DNA of 64,000 nt from Dyella sp. AtDHG13 (GTDB taxonomy: Bacteria > Pseudomonadota > Gammaproteobacteria > Xanthomonadales > Rhodanobacteraceae). The stretch covers positions 250,644 to 314,643 of the forward strand of contig NZ_QICJ01000005.1 of assembly GCF_003201105.1 (NCBI RefSeq). The letters are read 5' to 3'. Under the pieces are notes generated by a model that did not search any database, was not told the DNA's origin, and worked only from the letters and a program-made list of their open reading frames with translations. Position numbers and translations under genes: made by a program. Position 1 is the first letter of the stretch; every line of letters begins with the position of its first letter. Below are positions 17,143 through 27,338 of the stretch, piece by piece.

Positions 17143-19983
17143 ATGCCGGTGCAAGGCCGGGGGGCCGGGCGGGTCAAGAGAGAGCGGGCGGCGGAAATCG
17201 TCGTGCCGTTCGTGCTGGTGGTCGTGGTGATGATCGGGCTGTGCACTGCCAGCCTGGACATCCTTTCGGCCGCGCGCGCCTTCGTGGGTGGCGAGAGCCG
17301 CTGGTCGAAGGCGCAGAAGATCGCCGTCTCCAGCCTGCAGCACTACCTGTCCAGCGGCAGCGAAACGGATTATCGCCAGTTCCTCGACGCCATCGCCGTG
17401 CCCCTGGGCGATCACCGCGCACGCATCGAGCTGGATCGCCCCACGCCAGAGATGGCCATCGTCATCCAAGAGTTCCGGCGTGGCGGCATCGACCACGCGG
17501 ACATCCCCGGCATGGCTCGCCTGTACCGGTACTTCCACGACGTCGGCAGCATCCGTAACGCCGTCGCGGTCTGGGTCGAGGCCGACCATTCCATCGATGA
17601 ACTGAGCGCGCTCGGCGCCGAGGTGCATCGCCGGATCAGCCGCGGCGATCGCGCGCCCGAGTGGATCGACGCCACGAGCCAGCGCCTGCGCGCCATCGAC
17701 GAGCGCCTGACGCCGATGGAATACGCGTTCTCCGACGCGTTGGGCACCGCCTCGCGCGATACCGCCAATCTGCTGCGCGTGTGGTTCGGCCTGGTCGCGG
17801 TGACCATGGTGCTGGTGGCGGCCCGGCGTGCGCGCCGATTGCTGGATGACCGCGCCCGCGTGGCCCGCGAACTGCGCGCCAGCGAAGACCGCTTCCAACT
17901 CGCCGTGGCGGGCAGCAACGACGGCCTGTGGGATTGGGATCGCCACACCGGGCAGGTCTATCTCTCGCCGCGCCTGCGGCAGATGCTGGGGCTCGACCTT
18001 GGCGACGACGATGCCGGCAGTTCGGTGTTTCTTTGTCTCCATCCCCAGGACAGGCGCCAGGTGATGCGCGCCGTCACCGCGCACGTGTGGCGCAACGCGC
18101 CGCTGGACGTGGAGTTCCGCGTGCCGCAGAAGGACGGCCATGCGCGCTGGTTTCACGCGCGCGGCGCGTCCTTGCGCGATGCGGCCGGCGCATCGCGGCG
18201 CATGGCCGGTTCGGTCACCGAGATCACCGAGCGACGCCGGGCCGATGCCTTGCTGTTCGCGGCCAAGGAACGCGCTGAAGTCACGCTGCAATCCATCGGC
18301 GACGCCGTGATCACCACCGATGCGCAGGGCTGCATCGACTACCTCAACCCCAGCGCGGAACGCCTCACGCGCTGGACCACGGAACGCGCACGCGGGCTGC
18401 CGGTCGGGGCCATCTGCCGCTTTGTGGCCGAAAGCACCGGACAGCCGATTGCCGATCCGGTCATGCAGGTGTTGAGCGGGCATCCCGACTGGAGCCAGAG
18501 CGACAAGCTCGTGTTGACGCATGCCGACGGACCATCCACGGCCATCGACCTGACCGCCACGCCCATCCGCGACCGCGCCGGCAACATGGACGGCGCGGTG
18601 CTGGTCATGCGCGACGTCAGCAGCGACCGCGAGCACGCCGCGCAACTGAGCTATCAGGCCAGCCACGATGTGCTCACCGGCCTGATCAACCGCCGCGAGT
18701 TCGAGCGAAGGCTCGCACGCGCATTGGCGTCGTCGGAACACGGCGACCGTCCCTTTGCCGTGCTCTACCTCGACCTGGATCAGTTCAAGGTGGTCAACGA
18801 CACCTGCAGCCACGCGGCGGGCGACGAACTGCTGCGCCAGATCGGCGCGCTGTTCCTCAGCCACGTGCGCGCCACGGATGCAGTGGCGCGGCTGGGCGGC
18901 GACGAATTCGTGGTGCTGCTGGAAGACTGCGCGAGCGACGATGCGCTGGCCATTGCCGAAGACCTGCGCGCGGCCATCGGCGACCTGCATTTCGCCTTTG
19001 GCGAACGCAGCTTCGCTACCAGCGCCAGCATTGGCCTGGTCAGCCTGAGCGCGGACCAGCGATTGGCACGCGAGGACATCCTTGGCGCGGCGGATGCCGC
19101 CTGCCACCTGGCCAAGGAAAAAGGCCGCAATCGCGTGCAGACCTATCACCTCGACGACGACGAAGTCGCCGTGCGGCAGAGCGAGATGTGCTGGGTGAGC
19201 CGCATCCAGGCCGCGCTGGCGAGCAATCGCCTGCGCCTCTACGCGCAGGACATCGTCGACCTACGCCGACCGACGCAGCACAGCCACGTGGAGCTGCTGG
19301 TGCGCATGGTGGGCGAAGACGGGCAGATGGTGCCGCCGCGCGCCTTCATTCCTGCCGCCGAGCGCTACGGCCTGATGCCGTCGATCGATCGCTGGGTAGT
19401 GCAGTCGGCGTTCGCCGCGCTGCGCGAAGCGCAGGATCGCGGCGCGCCGGGTGTGCCAACGCTATGCACGATCAACCTGTCGGGCACCTCGCTTTGCGAG
19501 GATGGCCTGGCCGTGTTCCTGCGCCAGCAGTTCGAGGCCTACGCCATCGCGCCCGCGTCCATCTGCTTCGAGATCACCGAAACCGCGGCGATTTCCAGCC
19601 TGTCGCGCGCCACCGCCTTCATCCACGACATGCGCGCGCTCGGCTGCCGCTTTTCGCTGGACGACTTTGGTGCCGGCATGTCGTCCTTCACCTATTTGAA
19701 GCACCTGCCCGTCGATTTCATCAAGATCGAAGGCAGTTTCGTGGACGACATGATCGACGACCCCATCGACCAGGCCATGGTGGAGGCGATCAACAACATC
19801 GGCCACGTCACCGGCAAGCGCACCATCGCCGAATGCGTCAGCACGCCGGCATTGCTGGCCGCCGTGCAGCGGCTCGGCATCGATTTCGCCCAAGGCTTCG
19901 CCTTGTCGACGCCGCGCCCGTTCCTGCAGGAGCGCGATGCCTCATCGGCCGTGCGAGCGCCGATGCATACCTTCGCGGACTAG
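17143..19983 (+). CDS. Membrane PAS-GGDEF-EAL c-di-GMP signalling protein
   Basis: A 946-residue protein. TM1 at about 18-42, a periplasmic sensor region, TM2 at about 212-228, two PAS domains (about 240-370 and 380-500), GGDEF at 585-589 (RLGGDEFVVLLE) and an EAL domain from 717 (V-E-L-L). EAL metal and catalytic residues look intact: INLSG, EITETA, LDDFGAG (DD 840-841), DFIKIEG, AECVS and DFAQGF. Both diguanylate cyclase and phosphodiesterase activities are therefore possible; the periplasmic and PAS domains would choose the output. Convergent with the acylphosphatase operon. Confidence 0.93.
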   Translation: MPVQGRGAGRVKRERAAEIVVPFVLVVVVMIGLCTASLDILSAARAFVGGESRWSKAQKIAVSSLQHYLSSGSETDYRQFLDAIAVPLGDHRARIELDRPTPEMAIVIQEFRRGGIDHADIPGMARLYRYFHDVGSIRNAVAVWVEADHSIDELSALGAEVHRRISRGDRAPEWIDATSQRLRAIDERLTPMEYAFSDALGTASRDTANLLRVWFGLVAVTMVLVAARRARRLLDDRARVARELRASEDRFQLAVAGSNDGLWDWDRHTGQVYLSPRLRQMLGLDLGDDDAGSSVFLCLHPQDRRQVMRAVTAHVWRNAPLDVEFRVPQKDGHARWFHARGASLRDAAGASRRMAGSVTEITERRRADALLFAAKERAEVTLQSIGDAVITTDAQGCIDYLNPSAERLTRWTTERARGLPVGAICRFVAESTGQPIADPVMQVLSGHPDWSQSDKLVLTHADGPSTAIDLTATPIRDRAGNMDGAVLVMRDVSSDREHAAQLSYQASHDVLTGLINRREFERRLARALASSEHGDRPFAVLYLDLDQFKVVNDTCSHAAGDELLRQIGALFLSHVRATDAVARLGGDEFVVLLEDCASDDALAIAEDLRAAIGDLHFAFGERSFATSASIGLVSLSADQRLAREDILGAADAACHLAKEKGRNRVQTYHLDDDEVAVRQSEMCWVSRIQAALASNRLRLYAQDIVDLRRPTQHSHVELLVRMVGEDGQMVPPRAFIPAAERYGLMPSIDRWVVQSAFAALREAQDRGAPGVPTLCTINLSGTSLCEDGLAVFLRQQFEAYAIAPASICFEITETAAISSLSRATAFIHDMRALGCRFSLDDFGAGMSSFTYLKHLPVDFIKIEGSFVDDMIDDPIDQAMVEAINNIGHVTGKRTIAECVSTPALLAAVQRLGIDFAQGFALSTPRPFLQERDASSAVRAPMHTFAD

Positions 19984-19984
19984 C

Positions 19985-20251
19985 TCAACGCGTGAGGAAG
20001 CCTTCGACGGCCGGCGCGTCGCAATCCTCGCGCAGCACGCTGTCGACGCGCGCCGCGGGCGGCCCTTGCCGCAGCCAGCGTTCCAGCGCTGCCAGGGACG
20101 CGGCCGAACCGATGGCCAGTACTTCGACGCGTCCGTCCGGCAGGTTCCTGGCGTGGCCCGACAACCCGAGCATCAATGCCTGCTCGCGCGTGCTGGCGCG
20201 GTAGAACACGCCCTGCACGCGTCCGCTGACGAGGAAACGCGCCGCGCCCAT
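19985..20251 (-). CDS. Acylphosphatase
   Basis: An 88-residue enzyme hydrolysing carboxyl-phosphate bonds such as acetyl- or carbamoyl-phosphate. The phosphate loop VSGRVQGVFYR ends in catalytic Arg18; Asn36 in ARNLPDG is the second catalytic residue. It starts 1 nt after the TlpA-like gene ends and is last in the yihY-tlpA-acyP unit. Confidence 0.94.
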   Translation of the reverse strand: MGAARFLVSGRVQGVFYRASTREQALMLGLSGHARNLPDGRVEVLAIGSAASLAALERWLRQGPPAARVDSVLREDCDAPAVEGFLTR

Positions 20252-20252
20252 G

Positions 20253-20732
20253 TCACTTGCCCAGGCCGATGGCCTCGCCCAGCGAAGCCTCGTCGACGGT
20301 GCCGACGAAACGCTTGGCGACCTTGCCGTCCGGTGCGATCAGCCAGGTCGTGGGCAGGCCGCGCGGTTCGTCGAAATCCTTCAGCGGCTTGTCCAGCGTC
20401 ACCTGCGCCACGGGGTAGCTCACCGGATGCTTGAGCAGGAAGGCCTTGATGTCGGCCACGTCGCTGTCGTCGTAGGCTAGGCCGATGGCGCTCACCTTGT
20501 CCTTGTGCGCGGCGACGAAGCGGGAAATGTCCGGCATCTCCTTGATGCACGGTACGCACCACGTGGCCCAGTAATTGACGATCACCCACTTGCCGCGCTG
20601 CGCGGCCAGGTCGTAAGGCTTGCCGTCGAGTGTGGTGAGCCTGATCGACGGCTGCGCGGGCATGGCGGCCTGCGCCACGCCGGCAAGCGCCAGCGCGAGG
20701 CCAAGCACGGCGAGCGGTTTGAGCAACTTCAT
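20253..20732 (-). CDS. TlpA-like exported thiol-disulfide oxidoreductase
   Basis: A 159-residue protein with a cleavable signal (MKLLKPLAVLGLALALAGVAQA) and a thioredoxin fold. The active site W-A-T-W-C-V-P-C has Cys59 and Cys62; the cis-Pro region is RGLPTTWLI. Periplasmic TlpA/ResA-type proteins usually reduce disulfides, for example in cytochrome c or copper-protein maturation, but no such genes are adjacent. Its ATG overlaps the YihY-like stop codon by 4 nt. Confidence 0.9.
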   Translation of the reverse strand: MKLLKPLAVLGLALALAGVAQAAMPAQPSIRLTTLDGKPYDLAAQRGKWVIVNYWATWCVPCIKEMPDISRFVAAHKDKVSAIGLAYDDSDVADIKAFLLKHPVSYPVAQVTLDKPLKDFDEPRGLPTTWLIAPDGKVAKRFVGTVDEASLGEAIGLGK

Positions 20733-22012
20733 TGCGTCGTTTCCTTGGAGGGATTATTCGCCGGCGCGCCCAGCGGATAGGCGGTGTCCAGCGTCTTGTG
20801 GAGGTTGCGGCAGAGCGAGGTGGCGGCTTCATCGAGCAGCGACAGCAGCGCCGCCGGCAAGCGCAGGTTGTGCGAGCGCGCCTCCTCCCCCGGATGCAGC
20901 GGCACCCGATAGGAGCAATGGGCGTAGACGCGCATCAGGTCGGTGCTGTCGAGGCTGCGCGCGAGCATCCAGCCGCTGCCTACCTCGCCCTGGATCAAGC
21001 CGGCGCGTTGCAGGTCGCCGAAGTAATCCACGATGGACGCGCGATGCAGGCGTGGCTCCTGCCCGCGCACGCTGTCGGGCGTGATCTTGGCGCCCTGCCG
21101 CTGCGCCTGCACGAAATGCCCCAGCACCACGAGCAGGCCGAGGAAGGCCGAGCTCTCCGGCAGGAAGTCCGACGGCGGCAGGTAATCGAAGGCGGATACC
21201 GAAGCGGCCACCGACGCGCACAGGATCACGATCACCCACGACAGGTAGATCCACAGCAGGAAGATCGGCAGCGCGGCGATGGCGACGCCGTAGATCTGCT
21301 GGTAGGTATGCGCGTGATGAATGAAGCGCGCGAAGCCCCAGCGCGCGATCTCGAACAGGATCGCGCCCATCAGCGCGCCGATGGCGGCATTGCGCCAGTG
21401 CACGCGGCGGTTGGGCACCACCATGTAGATCAGCATGAGGGTGAGGAAGGTCACCACGAAGGGCAGCACGCCCACCAGCCGCTCCTTCAGGTTGAGCGTG
21501 ACCGCCGCATCGTTGAGCATCGGCAGGGCCGTGGCGAACGACGCCAGCGCGATGCCGCCGACCACCAGCACCGGCCCCAGCGTAAGCGCGGCCCAGTACA
21601 GCAGCAGGCGGGACATCCAGCCGCGCTGGCGCTGCACGCGCCAGATGCGGTTCATGCGGTCCTCGATGCTCACCATCATCGACAGCGCGCTGAAGAACAT
21701 CACCAGCACGCTGATGCCGGTGAGCTTGCTGGCGTTGTCGGCAAAGCTGTCCAGGTATTCCTGCACGCGCACGCCGGCCGCGGGCACGAAGCTCTTGAAC
21801 ACGAAGTCGATCAGCATGCTGCGCGCATCGGCAAAGGCCGGAAACGCCGCGAAGATCGCCAGCGAGGCCACGATCAGCGGCACCAGCGACACCAGCGTGG
21901 TGTAGGACAGCGCGCCGGCCGTCTCGAAGCACTTGTCATCGATGAACCGCTGCCAGACGAACCGGCGGAAGCTGTGAAAGCGGTCGCGATCGAAACGCAA
22001 GGCCATGGCCAT
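20729..22012 (-). CDS. YihY-family inner-membrane protein (formerly called RNase BN)
   Basis: A 427-residue polytopic protein with about six TM helices in the first 290 residues (FETAGALSYTTLVSLVPL opening is diagnostic) and a cytoplasmic C-terminal winged-helix-like tail. The start at ATG 22010-22012 follows an AAGGAG Shine-Dalgarno at ideal spacing; the ATG at 22030 overlaps that site. The RNase BN name is historic and not correct for this family; the role is unknown. First gene of a three-gene coupled operon. Confidence 0.88.
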   Translation of the reverse strand: MAMALRFDRDRFHSFRRFVWQRFIDDKCFETAGALSYTTLVSLVPLIVASLAIFAAFPAFADARSMLIDFVFKSFVPAAGVRVQEYLDSFADNASKLTGISVLVMFFSALSMMVSIEDRMNRIWRVQRQRGWMSRLLLYWAALTLGPVLVVGGIALASFATALPMLNDAAVTLNLKERLVGVLPFVVTFLTLMLIYMVVPNRRVHWRNAAIGALMGAILFEIARWGFARFIHHAHTYQQIYGVAIAALPIFLLWIYLSWVIVILCASVAASVSAFDYLPPSDFLPESSAFLGLLVVLGHFVQAQRQGAKITPDSVRGQEPRLHRASIVDYFGDLQRAGLIQGEVGSGWMLARSLDSTDLMRVYAHCSYRVPLHPGEEARSHNLRLPAALLSLLDEAATSLCRNLHKTLDTAYPLGAPANNPSKETTQ

Positions 22013-22064
22013 GGTGACTCCTTTCCACATCGCCCTATGGTGCCGCCCCGCCGCATACGGGTAG

Positions 22065-23089
<1,025 letters not shown>

Positions 23090-23225
23090 GGGCCGGCCAT
23101 CCGGCTTCGACCGTTTTTCCGCAGGCGTGACTTCCAGCAGGGATGCCGGAACGTGAAGGGACGGTAAGGTCGAACGGCAAGGAGCCTGCTTCATGGAGCC
23201 GGCCCCCAAACAAGGAGACCGTTCG

Positions 23226-25724
23226 ATGCGTACCGCCACCCTCGGCAAGAGGCTGCCCCTGGCTGCCGGCCTGCTGGCCCTGCTGCCTTCCCTCGCGCTG
23301 GCCCGCTATGACAAGCCGCCCGAGCCGCTGCTGGGCGTGATGCACGCGCCCCTGCCGGCGATTCCCATGCTCGACCCCACGCGCGAACGCATGTTGCTGG
23401 TGGAGCAGTCGCAGTATCCCTCGATCGAACGCGTGGCCGAGCCGTACGTGAAGCTCGCCGGCCTGCGCATCGAACCACGCAACCACAGCCGCCACGATGC
23501 GTCCAACGGTTACGGCATCCGCGCCTGCCTGAAGAACTTCACGCTGGAAGACGTGGCCAGCCACCAGCAGACGCCGGTATCGCTGCCCGCCAACGCATGC
23601 CCCGGTGCGCCGCAGTGGTCGCCCGATGGCCGCCGCTTCGCCTTCACCAACACCACCGACCAGGGCACCGAGCTGTGGCTGGGCGATGCGCTCACCGGCC
23701 AGACGCATCGCGTGGAAGGCGTTTTGCTCAATCCGGTGATGGAAGACAGCGTGCAATGGCTGCACGGCAGCGATTCACTACTGGTGAAGCAGGTGCCAGC
23801 CAACCTCGGCCCCGCGCCCAGGACGGGAGCGGACGCAGGTCCGGAGATCAAGCAGTCGATCGAAGGCAAGGGCGAAAGCAGCACCTACGAGGCGCGCGAC
23901 ACGCTCTCCAGCGCGGACGACGAAGCGCTGTTCGACTACTACGGCATGGCCCAGCTCGCCGTCGTCGACGCCGCCAGCGGCAAGGTGCGCGCGGTCGGCA
24001 AGCCGGGCGTGATCGCCGGAGTTTCGGGCGCACCCGACGGCGAGCACGTGCTGGTGGAGACCTTGAAGCGGCCCTATTCCTACGTCACCACCTATGAGCG
24101 CTTCGCGCGCGACGTCAGCGTGCTCGACGTGCAGACCGGGCAATCCGCACCGATTGCCTCGCTGCCGGTGGCCGACCGCGTACCCGTGCGCGGCGTTCCC
24201 ACCGGCCCGCGTGAATTCGAGTGGCGCCAGAACGCACCGGCCACGCTGGTCTGGCCCGAAGCGCTCGACCAGGGCGACTGGAAGGTCAACGTGCCCCAGC
24301 GCGACAAGGTGCTGATGTGGAGCGCGCCGTTCAACGGCAAGCCGCAGGAAGTGGCACGCACCACGCAGCGCTTCAGCGGCATGCGCTGGCTGGCGCAGGG
24401 CAACGAGCCGTTCGTGTACGAGTACGACGCCAACCGCCAGTGGATCCACATCAGCCGCATCGATGTCGCCAACCCGTCCAAGCCGGCGCGCACCGTGTGG
24501 GATTACTCGGCCAACGAGGTCTACAAGAACCCCGGCACGCTGCTGAGCCAGACGCTGCCCAACGGCGCCAGCGTGGTGCGCCAGGATGGCGATGCGGTGT
24601 ATCTGTCCGGCCCCGGCGGCACGCCCAAGGGCGACCGTCCTTTCCTCGATCGCTACCACCTCTCCAACGGGCAGACCGAGCGCCTGTTCCGCAGCGGCAC
24701 CGACACCTACGAGCGCCCATTGGCCGTGCTCACCGGCGGCGAACGCTTCATCACCGCGCGCCAGTCGCCAGCCGAGCCGCCCAACCTGTTCATGTACACG
24801 CTGGGAGCGGCTACGGCGAATCCGCAGGCGGGCGAGGCGGCGTTTGCTTCGCATGCGGAAGCCATCACGCACATTCCCGATCCGACGCCGCAGGTGCGCG
24901 GCATCGGCAAGCGGCTGGTCACCTACAAGCGCAAGGACGGCCTGGAACTCTCCTTCACCCTGTACACCCCGCCGGGCTACAAGGAAGGCACGCGCTTGCC
25001 GGCCATCCTGTACGCCTATCCGCAGGACTTCGCCGACCCCAGCCAGGCCGGCCAGATCAGCGGCTCGCAGCAGAAGTTCGACGTGCTGCGCGGCTATCGC
25101 CTGCTGCTGTTGGCAGGGTACGCGGTGATCGACAACGCATCGTTCCCCATCGTGGGCGATCCGCGCACGGCCTACGACACGTATGTGGAGCAGCTGGTGA
25201 TGGACGCGCAGGCGGCGGTGGACAAGGCCGTCGAACTCGGCGTGGTCGACCGCAACCGCGTGGGCGTCACCGGCCACAGCCACGGCGCGCTGATGACGGC
25301 CAACCTGCTGGCATACACCGACCTGTTCCGCGCCGGCGTGGCCACCAGCGGCGCGTACAACAAGACGCTGACGCCCTTCGGCTTCCAGAACGAACGCCGA
25401 TCCCTGTGGCAGGCACCCACCGTGTACGAGAAGGCGTCCACCTTCTTCCAGGCCGACAAGATCAAGACGCCGCTGCTCATCATGCACGGCATGGACGACG
25501 CCAACCCGGGCACCGAGCCGGTTCAGTCGCAGAAGCTGTTCCAGGCCATTCGCGGCCTGGGCGGCACGACACGGTTGGTGATGCTGCCGCATGAGCCGCA
25601 CTGGTACACCGCGATGGAGTCGAACGAGCAGGAGGTCTACGAGATGCTTACCTGGTTCGATCGCTACGTGAAGAATGCGGCGCCGAAGGCCGAAACCGCG
25701 GCGAAGGACAAGGCGGCTCCCTGA
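23226..25724 (+). CDS. Exported S9-family serine peptidase (glutamyl endopeptidase-like, S9D)
   Basis: An 832-residue protein with a signal peptide (MRTATLGKRLPLAAGLLALLPSLALA region), a beta-propeller-like middle, and a C-terminal alpha/beta-hydrolase domain. ATG 23226 follows an AAGGAGA site. The triad is Ser685 in GHSHGAL, Asp758 in HGMDDANPGTEP and His792 in LPHEPHWY. The HG-x-x-D-x-N-x-G-T pattern is that of the S9D branch related to plant chloroplast glutamyl peptidase. Probably degrades peptides in the periplasm. Monocistronic. Confidence 0.9.
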   Translation: MRTATLGKRLPLAAGLLALLPSLALARYDKPPEPLLGVMHAPLPAIPMLDPTRERMLLVEQSQYPSIERVAEPYVKLAGLRIEPRNHSRHDASNGYGIRACLKNFTLEDVASHQQTPVSLPANACPGAPQWSPDGRRFAFTNTTDQGTELWLGDALTGQTHRVEGVLLNPVMEDSVQWLHGSDSLLVKQVPANLGPAPRTGADAGPEIKQSIEGKGESSTYEARDTLSSADDEALFDYYGMAQLAVVDAASGKVRAVGKPGVIAGVSGAPDGEHVLVETLKRPYSYVTTYERFARDVSVLDVQTGQSAPIASLPVADRVPVRGVPTGPREFEWRQNAPATLVWPEALDQGDWKVNVPQRDKVLMWSAPFNGKPQEVARTTQRFSGMRWLAQGNEPFVYEYDANRQWIHISRIDVANPSKPARTVWDYSANEVYKNPGTLLSQTLPNGASVVRQDGDAVYLSGPGGTPKGDRPFLDRYHLSNGQTERLFRSGTDTYERPLAVLTGGERFITARQSPAEPPNLFMYTLGAATANPQAGEAAFASHAEAITHIPDPTPQVRGIGKRLVTYKRKDGLELSFTLYTPPGYKEGTRLPAILYAYPQDFADPSQAGQISGSQQKFDVLRGYRLLLLAGYAVIDNASFPIVGDPRTAYDTYVEQLVMDAQAAVDKAVELGVVDRNRVGVTGHSHGALMTANLLAYTDLFRAGVATSGAYNKTLTPFGFQNERRSLWQAPTVYEKASTFFQADKIKTPLLIMHGMDDANPGTEPVQSQKLFQAIRGLGGTTRLVMLPHEPHWYTAMESNEQEVYEMLTWFDRYVKNAAPKAETAAKDKAAP

Positions 25725-25762
25725 GCCGCGCGATGACGGCGGGTGCCCCAGGGCACCGCCGT

Positions 25763-27238
25763 TCACAGGCACTGGCTGAGCTTGCGCACGCCCTCGTCGA
25801 TCTGTTCCGGGCTTACGCCGCCGTAGCCGAGGATCAGGCCGGCGCGTTTCGGCGACGCGAGATAGCACGGCGTCAACGGCCGCACCGAAACACCCACCGT
25901 CGCCGCCTTGCGCGACACCGCCACGTCGTCCACGCCCGGTGGCAGGTAGCCGGCCAGCTGCATGCCGGCTTCCGTGCCGATCACCTCCAGCCTGTCGCCG
26001 ATGTAACGCCGTATCGCATCGTGCACCGCCGCGCGCTTTTCCATGTAGAGCGTGCGCATGCTGCGGATGTGACGCGCGAAATGACCGTCGCGAATGAACT
26101 CCGTCATCACCGACTGGTAAAGCATGGACGAGAACGTGTCGATGGCGTCGCGCCCCGCGTGGAAATCCGCCACCAGATCCTTGGGCACCACCAGGTAACC
26201 CAGGCGCAGCGCCGGAAACATCACCTTGCTGAAGGTGCCCAGGTAGATCACGCGATCGTTCGTGTCCGTGCCCTGCAGCGAGGACAGCGGAGGGCTGCCG
26301 AAACGATATTCGCTGTCGTAGTCGTCCTCGATGATCCACGCATCGTGGCTGGCGGCCCAGCGCAGCAGCTGCATGCGGCGCGACGCGCTCATCGCCATGC
26401 CCAGCGGAAACTGGTGCGACGGCGAAATGTAGACCGCGCGCGCATCCGCGCCGACGCGCGCGCCGTGCGCCACGTCGATGCCTTCCGCATCCACCGGCAC
26501 CGGCACCAGTTCCGCGCCGGCCGTGCGCAAGGCTTGGTGCGCGCCGGGATAGCCGGGGTCCTCCATCCACACCCGCTCGCCCGCATCCAGCAGCACGTGT
26601 GCGCAGATCTGCAGGCCCTGCTGCGAACCGGTGGTGATGAGCACCTGCGATGCATCGCAGCGCACCGCGCGCGCCGCGCCCAGGTATTCGGCGATGGCTT
26701 CGCGCAGCGGCAGATGCCCCATCGGATCGCCGTAACCCATGGTTTCCGGCGACAGATGCCGCGCGTGGCGGCTTACCAGCCGCGACCACAACGCGGAAGG
26801 AAAAGCATCCAGCGCAGGCACGCCCACGCGGAACGCGCCCATATTGGCCAGCCACGTCGGCTCAGGCTGGCGCAGCAGCTTCGCCCGTTGCGAGGTGCGT
26901 CGCGAGCCGCCCGCGGAGGCCACCGGCTCCACGCGAATCTGCCGCTTGCGCTCGATGGTCATGTCCGACGGAATGGCCCGCGCCACGCAGGTGCCCGCGC
27001 CGGTGAAGGTCTCCAGAAAACCTTCGGACTGCAGCTGTTCGTAGGCGCCCAGCACCGGAATGCGCGAAATGCCCAGCTCGCTGGCCAGGCTGCGCGTGGA
27101 AGGCACGCGCTGGCCCGGGCGCAACTGGCCGCTGCTGATGGCGCGGCGGAACCAGTCCGACAGCTGCTGGTACATCGGCGTGTCGCTGCCCACGTCCATG
27201 GCGACGGGCGGCAGGAATCCGGCGGGAATGCGCTGCAT
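25763..27238 (-). CDS. MocR/GntR-type PLP-dependent transcriptional regulator (PdxR-like)
   Basis: A 491-residue regulator: an N-terminal GntR winged helix (PMYQQLSDWFRRAI, STRSLASELGISR) joined to an aminotransferase-fold domain with the PLP lysine in YLGTFSKVMFPALR and DDYDSEYR. MocR proteins sense PLP or an amino-compound aldimine and bind direct repeats. It is divergent from an outer-membrane protein gene; the gap carries two AAAGTGG-type direct repeats. It may control itself and the divergent operon. Without pdxST genes here, a role in PLP control is unproven. Confidence 0.92.
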   Translation of the reverse strand: MQRIPAGFLPPVAMDVGSDTPMYQQLSDWFRRAISSGQLRPGQRVPSTRSLASELGISRIPVLGAYEQLQSEGFLETFTGAGTCVARAIPSDMTIERKRQIRVEPVASAGGSRRTSQRAKLLRQPEPTWLANMGAFRVGVPALDAFPSALWSRLVSRHARHLSPETMGYGDPMGHLPLREAIAEYLGAARAVRCDASQVLITTGSQQGLQICAHVLLDAGERVWMEDPGYPGAHQALRTAGAELVPVPVDAEGIDVAHGARVGADARAVYISPSHQFPLGMAMSASRRMQLLRWAASHDAWIIEDDYDSEYRFGSPPLSSLQGTDTNDRVIYLGTFSKVMFPALRLGYLVVPKDLVADFHAGRDAIDTFSSMLYQSVMTEFIRDGHFARHIRSMRTLYMEKRAAVHDAIRRYIGDRLEVIGTEAGMQLAGYLPPGVDDVAVSRKAATVGVSVRPLTPCYLASPKRAGLILGYGGVSPEQIDEGVRKLSQCL

Positions 27239-27248
27239 GGCGCGGCTC

Positions 27249-27298
27249 CAAAGTGGATATATGCGATATACGCAAAGTGGCTATTTCGGCCAACCACT
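27249..27298. promoter_or_regulatory. Candidate MocR operator: AAAGTGG direct repeats
   Basis: CAAAGTGGATAT (27250-27260 region) and CAAAGTGGCTAT (27273-27284) are direct repeats 24 bp apart, about two helical turns. An inverted CCACTTG (27292-27298) follows. The known PdxR box of Corynebacterium is AAAGTGG-W-(T)-CTA style, so the match fits the divergent MocR gene. Between the repeats is a near-palindrome GATATATGCGATATACG. Confidence 0.6.
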
Positions 27299-27338
27299 TG
27301 CGGGCTTAGCTTGCGCTCGTCCGATCGAGCCCGCAACC

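Noticed and set aside
17143-19983. EAL domain degenerate because the motif reads ELL
   Set aside because: The essential Glu is kept and all other metal and catalytic positions look intact.
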